Numbered from the stretch's first letter, positions 1 through 6,107 are shown. The stretch: DNA of 9,345 bases from JARRLC01 sp050290865 (GCA_050290865.1 JBNKIW010000076.1:1-9345); one strand, 5' to 3'. The notes: generated from the letters alone by a model not told the origin. Numbers and translations: made by a program.

Positions 1-230
1 GTATTGCGCCCGGCTTCGTCGCCGGCATCGACTGGTCCGATCACTGGTCATTCGTGCAGCAAGGATTTCCGGCGTTGATGATCACCGACACGGCCATATT
101 CCGTTATTCCCACTACCACGAACCAACCGATACGCCGGATAAGGTGAGCTACGAGCGGCTGGCACGCGTCACCAAGGGAATTGAGCGTATCCTCCGTGGC
201 ATGTTCCCGGCGGCGCAAACCCGCGCATAA
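1..230 (+). CDS. M28-family zinc metallopeptidase, C-terminal part (5' end outside window)
   Basis: The first complete codon is at position 3, and 75 residues follow to the TAA at 228-230. The end of the protein contains WSDHWSF, a GFPALMITDTA segment and YSHYHEPTDTPDKV. This is the C-terminal signature of M28 aminopeptidases, in which the His of the 'YHxPxDT' element is the last ligand of the two-zinc centre. Family members remove N-terminal residues or process peptides and are often exported, but the N-terminus that would show a signal peptide is missing. The gene is an ordinary-looking flank and is read in the same direction as the retron. A 215-base gap follows, so it is probably not part of the retron operon. 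The family call is strong; the exact substrate cannot be told. Confidence 0.85.
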   Translation, partial: IAPGFVAGIDWSDHWSFVQQGFPALMITDTAIFRYSHYHEPTDTPDKVSYERLARVTKGIERILRGMFPAAQTRA

Positions 231-445
231 ATGGCGGCGTCGGTTAACATCGACGCTTTGGCCGTTGTCCCCCTTCCGGTCCGTGATGCTCGGCTTATGC
301 GCCTCAGTCAGCCTCTGGAGACTCCGTTCCACGAGCGCTCCGCCAGCCATTTTCGGCCACGATTTTCGCCTAACTATACCCCGGGAAACGAAATCTGCTT
401 TGCTCCGCCTGCGCGGAGGCGGAATAGGCAACTGGTTCGAGAGCG
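231..445. other. Intergenic leader before the retron operon, with a small hairpin
   Basis: No convincing gene is present. Short frames exist on both strands but have no family resemblance. A perfect 7-bp stem, TCCGCCT (404-410) with AGGCGGA (417-423) around the loop GCGCGG, sits just before the retron's first gene. It has no T-run after it, so it is not a standard intrinsic terminator. The retron promoter should lie here. I see only a weak -10-like CTATAC (374-379) with no good -35 partner, so I do not call a promoter. Confidence 0.45.
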
Positions 446-2329
446 GTGAATACAAAAGATCTGAAAAGGGCTATCGCACGGCTTCTCGACAGCCAGCCCG
501 ACAATGCGCGGCTGCGCGATAATTTCGAGGGCCTTGCCCAGGATCCCGGCTTCGCTGCTCTGACCTGGCACTGGGGACCGGTGCTCTATGCGCGGAGCAG
601 AGCCATATTCCGTCCCTTCATACTCGCCAATTTCAGCCACACTGTGTGGATGCCCGAGCAGCGCAAATGGCAGTACCACGCCTGGGCCGAACACGCAGAG
701 CAGCTTGAGCCATGGCTCGCGGCCGCCCGCGCCAGCCGCGATGTCGTCCTGGTGCGGAGGCTGCTGCAATGGAAGTATGCCGGGAAACGGGGCTGGGACA
801 TCGATCACGAACGATGGTTGAGCGGTGTGATGGAAGCCTACTGCACCGCGCCGTCACCCGCGGCGCGCGCCATTGTCCTTGACGAATTCGACTTGTGGGT
901 TCAGCTCGACGAGCCGACCGCGATCGCGCTTTATGGGACGGACCGGGGCGCGGTTCCTTTCATCCTTAAGCATCTGCCGAGGTCCTACTGGTCCAATGAA
1001 AAGCGGGTAATGTGGGATGCGCTCGGGCAGAAAGCCCGTGCGGCGGGGGACGAAGCTTTCTACTATTCGCTCTACCGCCAACTCATACCGGCCGACCGCT
1101 GGGCTGCCGAAATTGAAAGCCTTGCCGACGCAATCACGGACCCGCCAGAACTCTGTGCCGCCCTGGAGCAGCACCATCCTGAAGGCTGGGGCATCGATCG
1201 TGCGAAACCTATGCTGGCGCTGCTGAGAAAACGCGGCAGGGATGTCGTACCCTACATCCGCGCGAAGTTGCAGGACAGTTTCGGCGGGTGGTACGCTAGG
1301 GGCGCAGAGCAAAAACTGGCCGAACTGGCGGAAACCCAAGGCTGGTGGGATGTGTGGGCCGCCGCTATTCGCGTCAGCAGTGGCAGCAAGCTGTTCAATG
1401 GCGCTATCGGCAAACTGATGAATGACGGCGCGCTTTCCGACGATGCGCGCCGGGAGCGGCTCAAGGCGCTTGCGGGCGCATCCCGCGAGTGGAACTGGCC
1501 CGGCTTCGGCCTGGCCACCGTGCATGAAATAGACGACAATCTCGCCGTTCGTGTCTATCGGCACTACCCCGACCTGATCGCCGGCCCGCTTCTGCCGAAT
1601 GTCATGCCGCGCTGGTGGTCCGCCCGGGCGAAACTGCTTGCCGCGGCGCAGCAGGCGGGCGACGACGATCTGGTGGACAGGCTCGCGAGCCGCTATGCCA
1701 CGCGTGTTTCATGGCAGCGCGCGTGGGGCAATGCTGGTGCGAAGGAGGATGAGAACGAGGAGACGGCGCGTAGCCTCGCCGTCTATTACCAGGATATCCG
1801 CGATCGCAACCCGGATCTGTTCGCCCGCCGCGCCGCGAACCTGCTGACGCGCATACCGGCCTACGCAACCCACAACCAAAATGCTCTTCTGAAGCACAAC
1901 GATCTGGCGCGGCTCGTGTTCGTCCGGTCTTTCGATGCCTTTCTCGGCGTGCCGGAAGCCGTGCGGGACCTCGTGGAAGGCTCCAACATCCATGTGATGA
2001 TGCTGGCATACCGGGTGCTCGCCCGCCCCGATCCGCGTGCCATCACGCTCGCCGCCGCGAACCTGGATATCCTCATCGGCACGCTCCTGCGCCCTATCCA
2101 TCGCAAGACACGCCTGGCGGCCTTCGATGCCCTCGCTAACGCCGCCCGGGCGGGTGAGGAGCCAGCCCGCCTCATCCTCCACCGCGCGCGCGACGCCTTG
2201 ACACTGCCCGACAAGAAATACCCCAAGGATGAACTCATCGGTCTGATTGCGCGCGTCCTCGCCGCACAGCCCGTTCTCGCAGGACCGTGGGAAACGCCGC
2301 TCATATACCGGAACGGGAGGGCGGCATGA
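446..2329 (+). CDS. Retron-associated helical-repeat (ARM/HEAT-like) protein, 627 aa
   Basis: A long GTG-started frame ends with TGA at 2327-2329. An in-frame stop at 425-427 leaves GTG 446 as the only early start, and its ribosome site is weak (GAGAG at 439-443). The protein looks alpha-helical throughout. Short amphipathic helices rich in Ala, Leu, Arg and Trp repeat along it, for example around residues 220-300 and 480-600. I see no signal peptide, membrane segment, nuclease motif or Walker motif. This fits an ARM/HEAT-type solenoid, a scaffold for protein or nucleic-acid binding. It is the first gene of an operon: its stop overlaps the ATG of the WH-SWIM gene (ATGA), and a retron ncRNA and RT follow. 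An ARM-repeat protein paired with a WH-SWIM protein is, as I recall, the defining partner set of type XIII retrons. Operon membership is clear from the sequence. The repeat class is inferred from composition and context, and the biochemical role (toxin, toxin part or adaptor) is unknown. Confidence 0.75.
   Translation: MNTKDLKRAIARLLDSQPDNARLRDNFEGLAQDPGFAALTWHWGPVLYARSRAIFRPFILANFSHTVWMPEQRKWQYHAWAEHAEQLEPWLAAARASRDVVLVRRLLQWKYAGKRGWDIDHERWLSGVMEAYCTAPSPAARAIVLDEFDLWVQLDEPTAIALYGTDRGAVPFILKHLPRSYWSNEKRVMWDALGQKARAAGDEAFYYSLYRQLIPADRWAAEIESLADAITDPPELCAALEQHHPEGWGIDRAKPMLALLRKRGRDVVPYIRAKLQDSFGGWYARGAEQKLAELAETQGWWDVWAAAIRVSSGSKLFNGAIGKLMNDGALSDDARRERLKALAGASREWNWPGFGLATVHEIDDNLAVRVYRHYPDLIAGPLLPNVMPRWWSARAKLLAAAQQAGDDDLVDRLASRYATRVSWQRAWGNAGAKEDENEETARSLAVYYQDIRDRNPDLFARRAANLLTRIPAYATHNQNALLKHNDLARLVFVRSFDAFLGVPEAVRDLVEGSNIHVMMLAYRVLARPDPRAITLAAANLDILIGTLLRPIHRKTRLAAFDALANAARAGEEPARLILHRARDALTLPDKKYPKDELIGLIARVLAAQPVLAGPWETPLIYRNGRAA
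2315..2320 (+). promoter_or_regulatory. Ribosome binding site that fixes the WH-SWIM start
   Basis: GGGAGG lies five bases before ATG 2326, inside the end of the upstream gene. It favours ATG 2326 over the longer in-frame GTG at 2287, which has no comparable site. The ATG overlaps the upstream TGA (ATGA), which suggests coupled translation and balanced amounts of the two partner proteins. Confidence 0.8.
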
Positions 2330-3912
2330 TCATCCTGGTGGATTACGCTTCACCATCGGCATTCCAGTCGACGCGCGACGGAACCACCGTCGGGATCGCC
2401 GTCAACGGGCGGCGGCCGGTCAAATTTCATGGCGTCGTGCGGGATCACGGATTCATCCTGCGTATCGCGCTACGCGCGCTGGGTGAGGTGATCTGGTCGA
2501 ATGATATGTGGTTTTCACAGTCGGATATCCTCGATCCCTTGATCACCGTGCATCCCGACCGCATCTTCTTCGAGGCGTTCAGCCAGGATCAATCCGCCTA
2601 CGCGGCGTTGATCATCGACCCGGCGGTGTTCGAGCCGCTGGGCGACATCGTGACCGGCACTACCAACATCGACTTCACCGCCTGGCTATGGGGTGCGCTT
2701 GGGGAGATGCGCACCAGCAGGTCCACCACCTTCCGAATCGGCGCGGAAGGTTTCGAGGTGAAGACGTCAAGTGCGGGCGGACGTTTCGAGAAGAAGGTGG
2801 AACTGCCCGAAAGCTGGGTGCGCGGCTTCCTGCAGGTGCAGGCAGCGATGGGCATGCCCGGCACGCGGCTGACGGTGCACCCCGTCGATCTGCTCGGCGC
2901 CATCCGTTATCTTCGCTTCTTCAAGGCCAAGGTGTCGCCGCGCGCCCTGCGCTATGAGTTCGAACCCGGCGAGGACGCGCGCCTGGTGCTCGAACCCTGG
3001 GAACATGCCGTGCCGCTGACGGGGGCGGTTCACAATTATGCCGAGAGGAAAGTCACGCGCCTGTGGGGCCGCAGGCGGCTGTATCTCATCGAAGGACTGC
3101 TGCCTTTCGCCAATTCCGTCGATATCTACCTGAAGGGCCGGGCGCTGCCGAGCTTCTACGCGGTGAAGCTTCCAGGCATGACTTTCCTGCTCGGGTTGAC
3201 CGGATGGTCTGGCAGTGGCTTCACGGGCGGCGGTGGGTTTGATCTGGTAGCCGCTGCGGCAAAGGCGGATGACGTCCGGATCATCCCCGCGCTGGCGAAG
3301 CTGCGCGAGAGGTATCACGCTTCGGTTGACGATATCGCCGCCGCGCTTGGCACCGGTCGCGAGGCCGCGTCGCGCGTGCTCGTGCGCCTTTGCCGCCAGG
3401 GGCGGGCGATGTTCGACGTCGAAGCGCGCGACTACCGTCACCGCGAGCTTTTCGAAACACCCGCCGATGAGACGAAATATTTTCCCCCCGACCGGCGGGA
3501 GGAGTTGGCGGCGGAGTTTCTGGCCCGTGGCAGCGTCGCCGTGACGTCCTGCGTCTGTGAGGAGACGAAGAAGGTCCGCCATTTCCGCGATCCCAGCACC
3601 GGCGATCCAAAGCAGAAGGTCGCCCGTGAAATCACCTACCGCGATTGGCGCGTAACCGGCCGGGCCGGAGATCGCGGCGAGGTGGAGATCGTGATCAACG
3701 ACCTGGGCCGCATCATATTCGGCCGCTGCACATGCCCGTTCTTCGATGAGCACCTGATGAACCAGGGGCCGTGCGAGCACATGCTGGCGCTGTTCAAAGC
3801 GAGCGAGGGACAGCGCGCCGATGCGCCGGTGAGCATTGCGGCCACATCCGTCTCCATGCTGAACACGCCCGCGCACGCCGCGGTTGACACGGACGAAGGG
3901 AGTGATAGTTAA
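2326..3912 (+). CDS. Retron-associated winged-helix / SWIM zinc-finger protein, 528 aa
   Basis: It starts MIILVDYASP at the ATGA overlap and ends at TAA 3910-3912. Residues 1 to about 310 form a mixed alpha/beta domain I cannot assign. A Gly-rich stretch, GLTGWSGSGFTGGGGFDLV, closes it. Residues 315-380 read as a winged helix: helices around LAKLRERY and VDDIAAALG, a recognition helix around REAASRVLVRLCRQG, then a short wing. Near the C-terminus C468-T-C470, 12 residues, then C483-E-H485 form a CxC...CxH SWIM finger, a zinc fold that binds DNA or proteins. The C-terminal 43 residues look disordered. Standing between the helical-repeat protein and the ncRNA/RT, it matches the WH-SWIM component of type XIII retrons. 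A winged helix plus a SWIM finger suggests nucleic-acid recognition, possibly of msDNA or the invader's DNA; that is inference. No nuclease or other catalytic motif is visible, so the toxic activity, if it lies here, is unknown. Confidence 0.85.
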   Translation: MIILVDYASPSAFQSTRDGTTVGIAVNGRRPVKFHGVVRDHGFILRIALRALGEVIWSNDMWFSQSDILDPLITVHPDRIFFEAFSQDQSAYAALIIDPAVFEPLGDIVTGTTNIDFTAWLWGALGEMRTSRSTTFRIGAEGFEVKTSSAGGRFEKKVELPESWVRGFLQVQAAMGMPGTRLTVHPVDLLGAIRYLRFFKAKVSPRALRYEFEPGEDARLVLEPWEHAVPLTGAVHNYAERKVTRLWGRRRLYLIEGLLPFANSVDIYLKGRALPSFYAVKLPGMTFLLGLTGWSGSGFTGGGGFDLVAAAAKADDVRIIPALAKLRERYHASVDDIAAALGTGREAASRVLVRLCRQGRAMFDVEARDYRHRELFETPADETKYFPPDRREELAAEFLARGSVAVTSCVCEETKKVRHFRDPSTGDPKQKVAREITYRDWRVTGRAGDRGEVEIVINDLGRIIFGRCTCPFFDEHLMNQGPCEHMLALFKASEGQRADAPVSIAATSVSMLNTPAHAAVDTDEGSDS

Positions 3913-3924
3913 TGGCATTTCGAT

Positions 3925-3940
3925 GCGTCGTGCTCGGATC
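3925..3940 (+). repeat. a1 arm of the retron ncRNA closing stem
   Basis: GCGTCGTGCTCGGATC pairs with the a2 arm at 4076-4090. Twelve contiguous pairs (3929-3940 with 4076-4087, one of them G-U at 3934/4082) are followed by one bulged T (3928) and three more pairs (3925-3927 with 4088-4090). In known retrons this stem brings the branching G next to the msd template end. Confidence 0.8.
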
Positions 3941-3955
3941 AGTGCCTTCTCTTCC

Positions 3956-3990
3956 AGCCATTAATGCCACGGTGTTTCGCCGTGGCGGCT
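3956..3990 (+). ncRNA. msr stem-loop
   Basis: GCCACGG (3966-3972) and CCGTGGC (3980-3986) form a perfect 7-bp stem with the loop TGTTTCG (3973-3979). AGCC (3956-3959) and GGCT (3987-3990) extend it across a one-sided bulge, ATTAAT. Retron msr hairpins are read by their own RT through stem and loop sequence. From memory, the same seven loop bases occur in the msr hairpin of E. coli retron Ec86. Confidence 0.75.
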
Positions 3991-4004
3991 TCCTGATCCC
4001 ATTA

Positions 4005-4071
4005 CATCGCCACGGTTCCCACGTACGCAACGTGGGTGGCCATGGGGCCAAAGCCTTCGTTGTGGTCGATG
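4005..4071 (+). ncRNA. msd region, branched template for msDNA
   Basis: The base stem pairs CATCGCCAC (4005-4013) with 4062-4071, nine pairs with one bulged T at 4066. Inside it are two hairpins: CCCACGT/ACGTGGG (4018-4024 with 4030-4036, loop ACGCA) and TGGCC/GGCCA (4037-4041 with 4046-4050, loop ATGG). The predicted single-stranded DNA would carry the complementary branched fold. The pairings can be seen directly; which ones form in vivo is not known. Confidence 0.7.
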
Positions 4072-4075
4072 AGGC

Positions 4076-4090
4076 GATCCGGGCACGCGC
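4076..4090 (+). repeat. a2 arm of the retron ncRNA closing stem
   Basis: GATCCGGGCACGCGC is the partner of a1 at 3925-3940. It ends 25 bases before the RT start codon, the usual place for a2 in retrons with the RNA upstream of the RT. Confidence 0.8.
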
Positions 4091-4104
4091 TTCTTCTCAG
4101 CGGC

Positions 4105-4113
4105 GGGGGTGAT
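4105..4113 (+). promoter_or_regulatory. Strong ribosome binding site of the RT gene
   Basis: GGGGGTGAT differs from the full anti-16S complement GGAGGTGAT at one base. Six bases separate the purine core (4105-4109) from ATG 4116. The in-frame stop at 4110-4112 makes ATG 4116 the first possible start, so the start is well fixed. Confidence 0.75.
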
Positions 4114-4115
4114 CC

Positions 4116-5399
4116 ATGTCGCCGCTGCGCGCTTTTCTTTCCCGTCTTTCCGAACTTGTCTCCAAATTGGGTGCCAAGCGCCCGCCGGTCCGCAATATCG
4201 CGGCGAGTGCGGACGCGGGTGACACGCTCGTCAAGGAAGAAGTCATCGTCACCAAGGGGCCGCTGAAAGACCATCACCTGCGGCTTGCCATCCGTGATCC
4301 GCGGCTTCTGCCGAAAAGGAAGACGACGACGCGCCGTTATCCGCGGCCGCCGAAACCGAAATATCTCACCAGGCAGGAGGCCAACTGGCTGTTCGGGCCG
4401 ACATTGCGTACGCGCAACCGCAATGTCATGGATATTGCGACCGATGAGGAGCAGCTCCGCCGCTACGGCCTGCCGGTATGGACCTCCGGGAACGATCTCG
4501 CTGACGCCCTCGGCCTGCCGCTGAAGCAGCTCCAGGCTTTTTGCATCTACCGGAGACGCGATCGCGCCCCGCATTACATCACCTTCGCCATAGCCAAGCG
4601 CTCCGGCGGCGAGCGCCTCATCTGCGCACCGAAACGGCGGCTGAAAGCGCTCCTCCGCAAGCTCAACGCCCTGCTGGTCGCCAAACTGCCGGTGAGCGAG
4701 CATGCACATGGCTTCATGGCGGGGCGCTCCATCGCCACGAACGCCCGCCCGCACGTCGGCAAGCGGTTCGTGCTGCGCTTTGACATCAAGGATTGCTTCC
4801 CAAGCATCCATTTCGGCAGAGTGCGGGGGCTGCTCCTTGCCCTTGGCTACAGCTATCCGGTGGCAGGCACCCTCGCGGCGCTGATGACGGAATCGCCGCG
4901 CCAGCCTGTCGTCGCCGAGGGACAGACTTACCATGTTCCGATCGGTCCGCGCGTTTGCGTGCAGGGCGCGCCAACGAGCCCTGGTCTGTGCAACGCTGTG
5001 CTGTTACGGATGGACCGGCGTCTCGCGGGGCTCGCCAGGGCCAGTGGCTTCACCTACACACGCTATGCCGACGATCTGACTTTTTCCGGGAACGACAAGA
5101 AGGCCATGGATCGGGTCCTCAATGCCATCCCAGGCATCGTTTCTTCGGAAGGCTTTGCCATCAATGCCAAGAAGACGCGCGTCATGCGCGCCGGACAACG
5201 GCAGACGGTCACAGGCGTAGTGGTCAACCAATCGCTTGGACTTTCGCGGCAAGAGCGGCGCAAACTGCGCGCCGCGCTGCATCAGATGCGCGTCAACCCC
5301 ACGCAGGTATCCGCCGGTGAGAAACGACGCATCGAAGGGAAACTTGCCTATCTGCGCATGCTGAACCCGGACCAGGCACGGCGGCTCCAGTTCGGGTGA
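4116..5399 (+). CDS. ret: Retron reverse transcriptase, 427 aa
   Basis: It makes msDNA from the ncRNA just upstream. Visible motifs: IAKRSGGERLI (RT1/fingers), NARPH at 209-213 (the retron-specific NAxxH), DIKDCFPSI with catalytic D223, QGAPTSPGLCN at 283-293 (motif B), YADD at 317-320 with catalytic D319 and D320, and VTG at 365-367 (retron region Y). The C-terminal 60 residues (RRKLRAALHQM to LAYLRMLNP) match the RT thumb that grips the msr hairpin. All key residues are present, so the enzyme should be active. The conserved core begins near residue 126. Before it lies a basic extension of about 120 residues with a KRK...RRYPRPPKPK stretch, longer than in typical E. coli retron RTs (about 300-320 aa) and more like the longer myxobacterial ones. 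It is the last gene of the operon; an hsdR remnant on the other strand begins at its stop codon. Confidence 0.95.
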   Translation: MSPLRAFLSRLSELVSKLGAKRPPVRNIAASADAGDTLVKEEVIVTKGPLKDHHLRLAIRDPRLLPKRKTTTRRYPRPPKPKYLTRQEANWLFGPTLRTRNRNVMDIATDEEQLRRYGLPVWTSGNDLADALGLPLKQLQAFCIYRRRDRAPHYITFAIAKRSGGERLICAPKRRLKALLRKLNALLVAKLPVSEHAHGFMAGRSIATNARPHVGKRFVLRFDIKDCFPSIHFGRVRGLLLALGYSYPVAGTLAALMTESPRQPVVAEGQTYHVPIGPRVCVQGAPTSPGLCNAVLLRMDRRLAGLARASGFTYTRYADDLTFSGNDKKAMDRVLNAIPGIVSSEGFAINAKKTRVMRAGQRQTVTGVVVNQSLGLSRQERRKLRAALHQMRVNPTQVSAGEKRRIEGKLAYLRMLNPDQARRLQFG

Positions 5400-5494
5400 A
5401 CGCGTATTCGCGCCCGTGCGCTGTCGCGGTGCATCCAATCGACGGTGACATTGTTTTTCACCCTCTCAAGAAGCTCATGCGCGATGATCCGGAA
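5399..5494 (-). pseudogene. hsdR: Type I restriction HsdR C-terminal fragment
   Basis: Read on the minus strand from 5494, this encodes FRIIAHELLERVK followed by NNVTVDWMHRDSARARIRV. That is the pattern of the C-terminal domain of type I restriction HsdR subunits ('ELVE.VKKNVTVDW..RE..RA.LRV', normally followed by 'LVKRILRKYGYPPD'). Here the match stops after ARIRV, exactly where the antisense of the RT stop codon begins, and the 'KRILRKYG' part is absent. Upstream on the minus strand the frame meets a stop at about 5560 and has no start or recognisable HsdR sequence. It is therefore a remnant of about 32 codons without function, and it marks the right edge of the retron module. Confidence 0.65.
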
Positions 5495-5737
5495 CCCATA
5501 GGCATGCCCACGCCAACGCCGCTTCACAGCCGAATTGGTGATTAACGAATGCCAGTTTTAATCCGCAGCCGAATCTGTGGCCAGCACCTGGATGTCAACG
5601 GCATCCATTTTGGGGGAGACGGGTTACTCGACAGCGCCCATGCGGTGACCGGCTCCCATTTGCCGACGCATCCCCAAGGCTCCAGAACCCGACCTTCGCT
5701 TGGCGCTCAAGATGTGCTCGTTAACCGGCAGTAAGCT

Positions 5738-5772
5738 GCCACTAAGCGGGGTGAGGCGCCCCGCTCAGTGGC
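5738..5772. repeat. 35-base near-perfect palindrome
   Basis: GCCACT (5738-5743) pairs with AGTGGC (5767-5772), one A/C mismatch follows, then AGCGGGG (5745-5751) pairs with CCCCGCT (5759-5765) around the loop TGAGGCG. The stem is very stable. No T-run follows on either side, so it is not a canonical intrinsic terminator. It could end transcription in another way, or be a dispersed chromosomal palindrome or the end of a lost mobile element. Confidence 0.7.
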
Positions 5773-5848
5773 GATGCGAGACAGCGGTGCGCCACTTTCG
5801 CCTGCGCGCTCAATGGTTCTGACGGAAGCATTGTGCGAGGCGCGCCCC

Positions 5849-5953
5849 CTCTACTTCATCGTTCGTGAGGTATGGTGAAGCGAGGAAGCCGTCGTCATCC
5901 TCCATGTCATCCACACGGCGCGCAACTGGACACCGGACGCATGGCCAGAATGA
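5849..5953 (+). pseudogene. ParE/RelE-family toxin C-terminal remnant
   Basis: The frame ending at TGA 5951-5953 reads EEAVVILHVIHTARNW then TPDAWPE. This is the closing strand and tail of ParE/RelE-type toxins ('..VVILRVLHGARNW..'). Upstream in the same frame is LYFIVREVW, then a TGA at 5876-5878 that would stop translation before the toxin's last strand. The N-terminal two thirds and a partner antitoxin are not recognisable nearby. It is probably a dead toxin-antitoxin fragment. The identification rests on about 20 residues and is tentative. Confidence 0.45.
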
Positions 5954-6070
5954 ATGAAGCGGGCAGCCAGGCGCTTGAACTCACGCGGCGGGCCGTAGCT
6001 GGCGCCATGGCTCGTGCTCTGCTACACGCCAGTATGCACGTTCGTTGTTGTCGCCATGCCACCAAACGCG

Positions 6071-6107
6071 CCCCGTCTGCGGGGAGGCAGTGCCCGAAAC
6101 CGGGGCA
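6071..6107. repeat. Two small tandem G+C-rich hairpins
   Basis: CCCCG/CGGGG (6071-6075 with 6080-6084, loop TCTG) is followed seven bases later by TGCCC/GGGCA (6091-6095 with 6103-6107). They have no T-run and no known function, and could be chance in this G+C-rich DNA. Confidence 0.35.

Larger units (their letters stand above)
3925..4090 (+). ncRNA. msr-msd: Retron msr-msd non-coding RNA
   Basis: This gap between the WH-SWIM and RT genes has the layout of a retron RNA. The closing stem pairs 3925-3940 with 4076-4090 (a1/a2). Just inside a1, the context ATCAGTG offers G3942 as the candidate branching guanosine. An msr hairpin lies at 3966-3986, and a branched msd occupies about 4005-4071. 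The RT would prime from the branching G's 2'-OH and copy the msd part back from the a2 edge, giving msDNA of roughly 70-80 nt joined 2'-5' to the RNA. The position, directly upstream of the RT and 13 bases after the previous stop, is typical. The fold was found by hand pairing and not by energy calculation, so exact msDNA ends and the branch site are inferred. An overlapping small frame (3912-4112) is discussed in the findings. Confidence 0.85.

Noticed and set aside
404..423. Intrinsic terminator of the M28 peptidase gene
   Set aside because: No T-run follows, and the hairpin is about 175 bases after the stop.
2287..2325. Longer GTG start for the WH-SWIM protein
   Set aside because: ATG 2326 has GGGAGG at ideal spacing and an ATGA overlap with the upstream stop; GTG 2287 would lie deep in the upstream gene without a site.
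2767..3918. 383-codon frame on the minus strand opposite the WH-SWIM gene
   Set aside because: Antisense shadow of a G+C-rich gene; no recognisable motif, and the + strand frame carries the winged helix and SWIM finger.
3966..4050. CRISPR-like repeats in the gap before the RT
   Set aside because: The repeated bases are inverted-repeat arms of an RNA fold and have no regular spacing.
4002..4934. 310-codon minus-strand frame across the ncRNA and RT
   Set aside because: Antisense to clear RT motifs and to the structured ncRNA; composition is typical of a shadow frame.
4116..5399. Group II intron or diversity-generating retroelement RT
   Set aside because: No maturase or HNH domain, no template/variable repeat pair seen, and NAxxH plus VTG motifs with an adjacent msr-msd point to a retron.
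5549..5734. 61-codon + strand frame after the RT
   Set aside because: No family resemblance or ribosome site; it lies in the decayed region.
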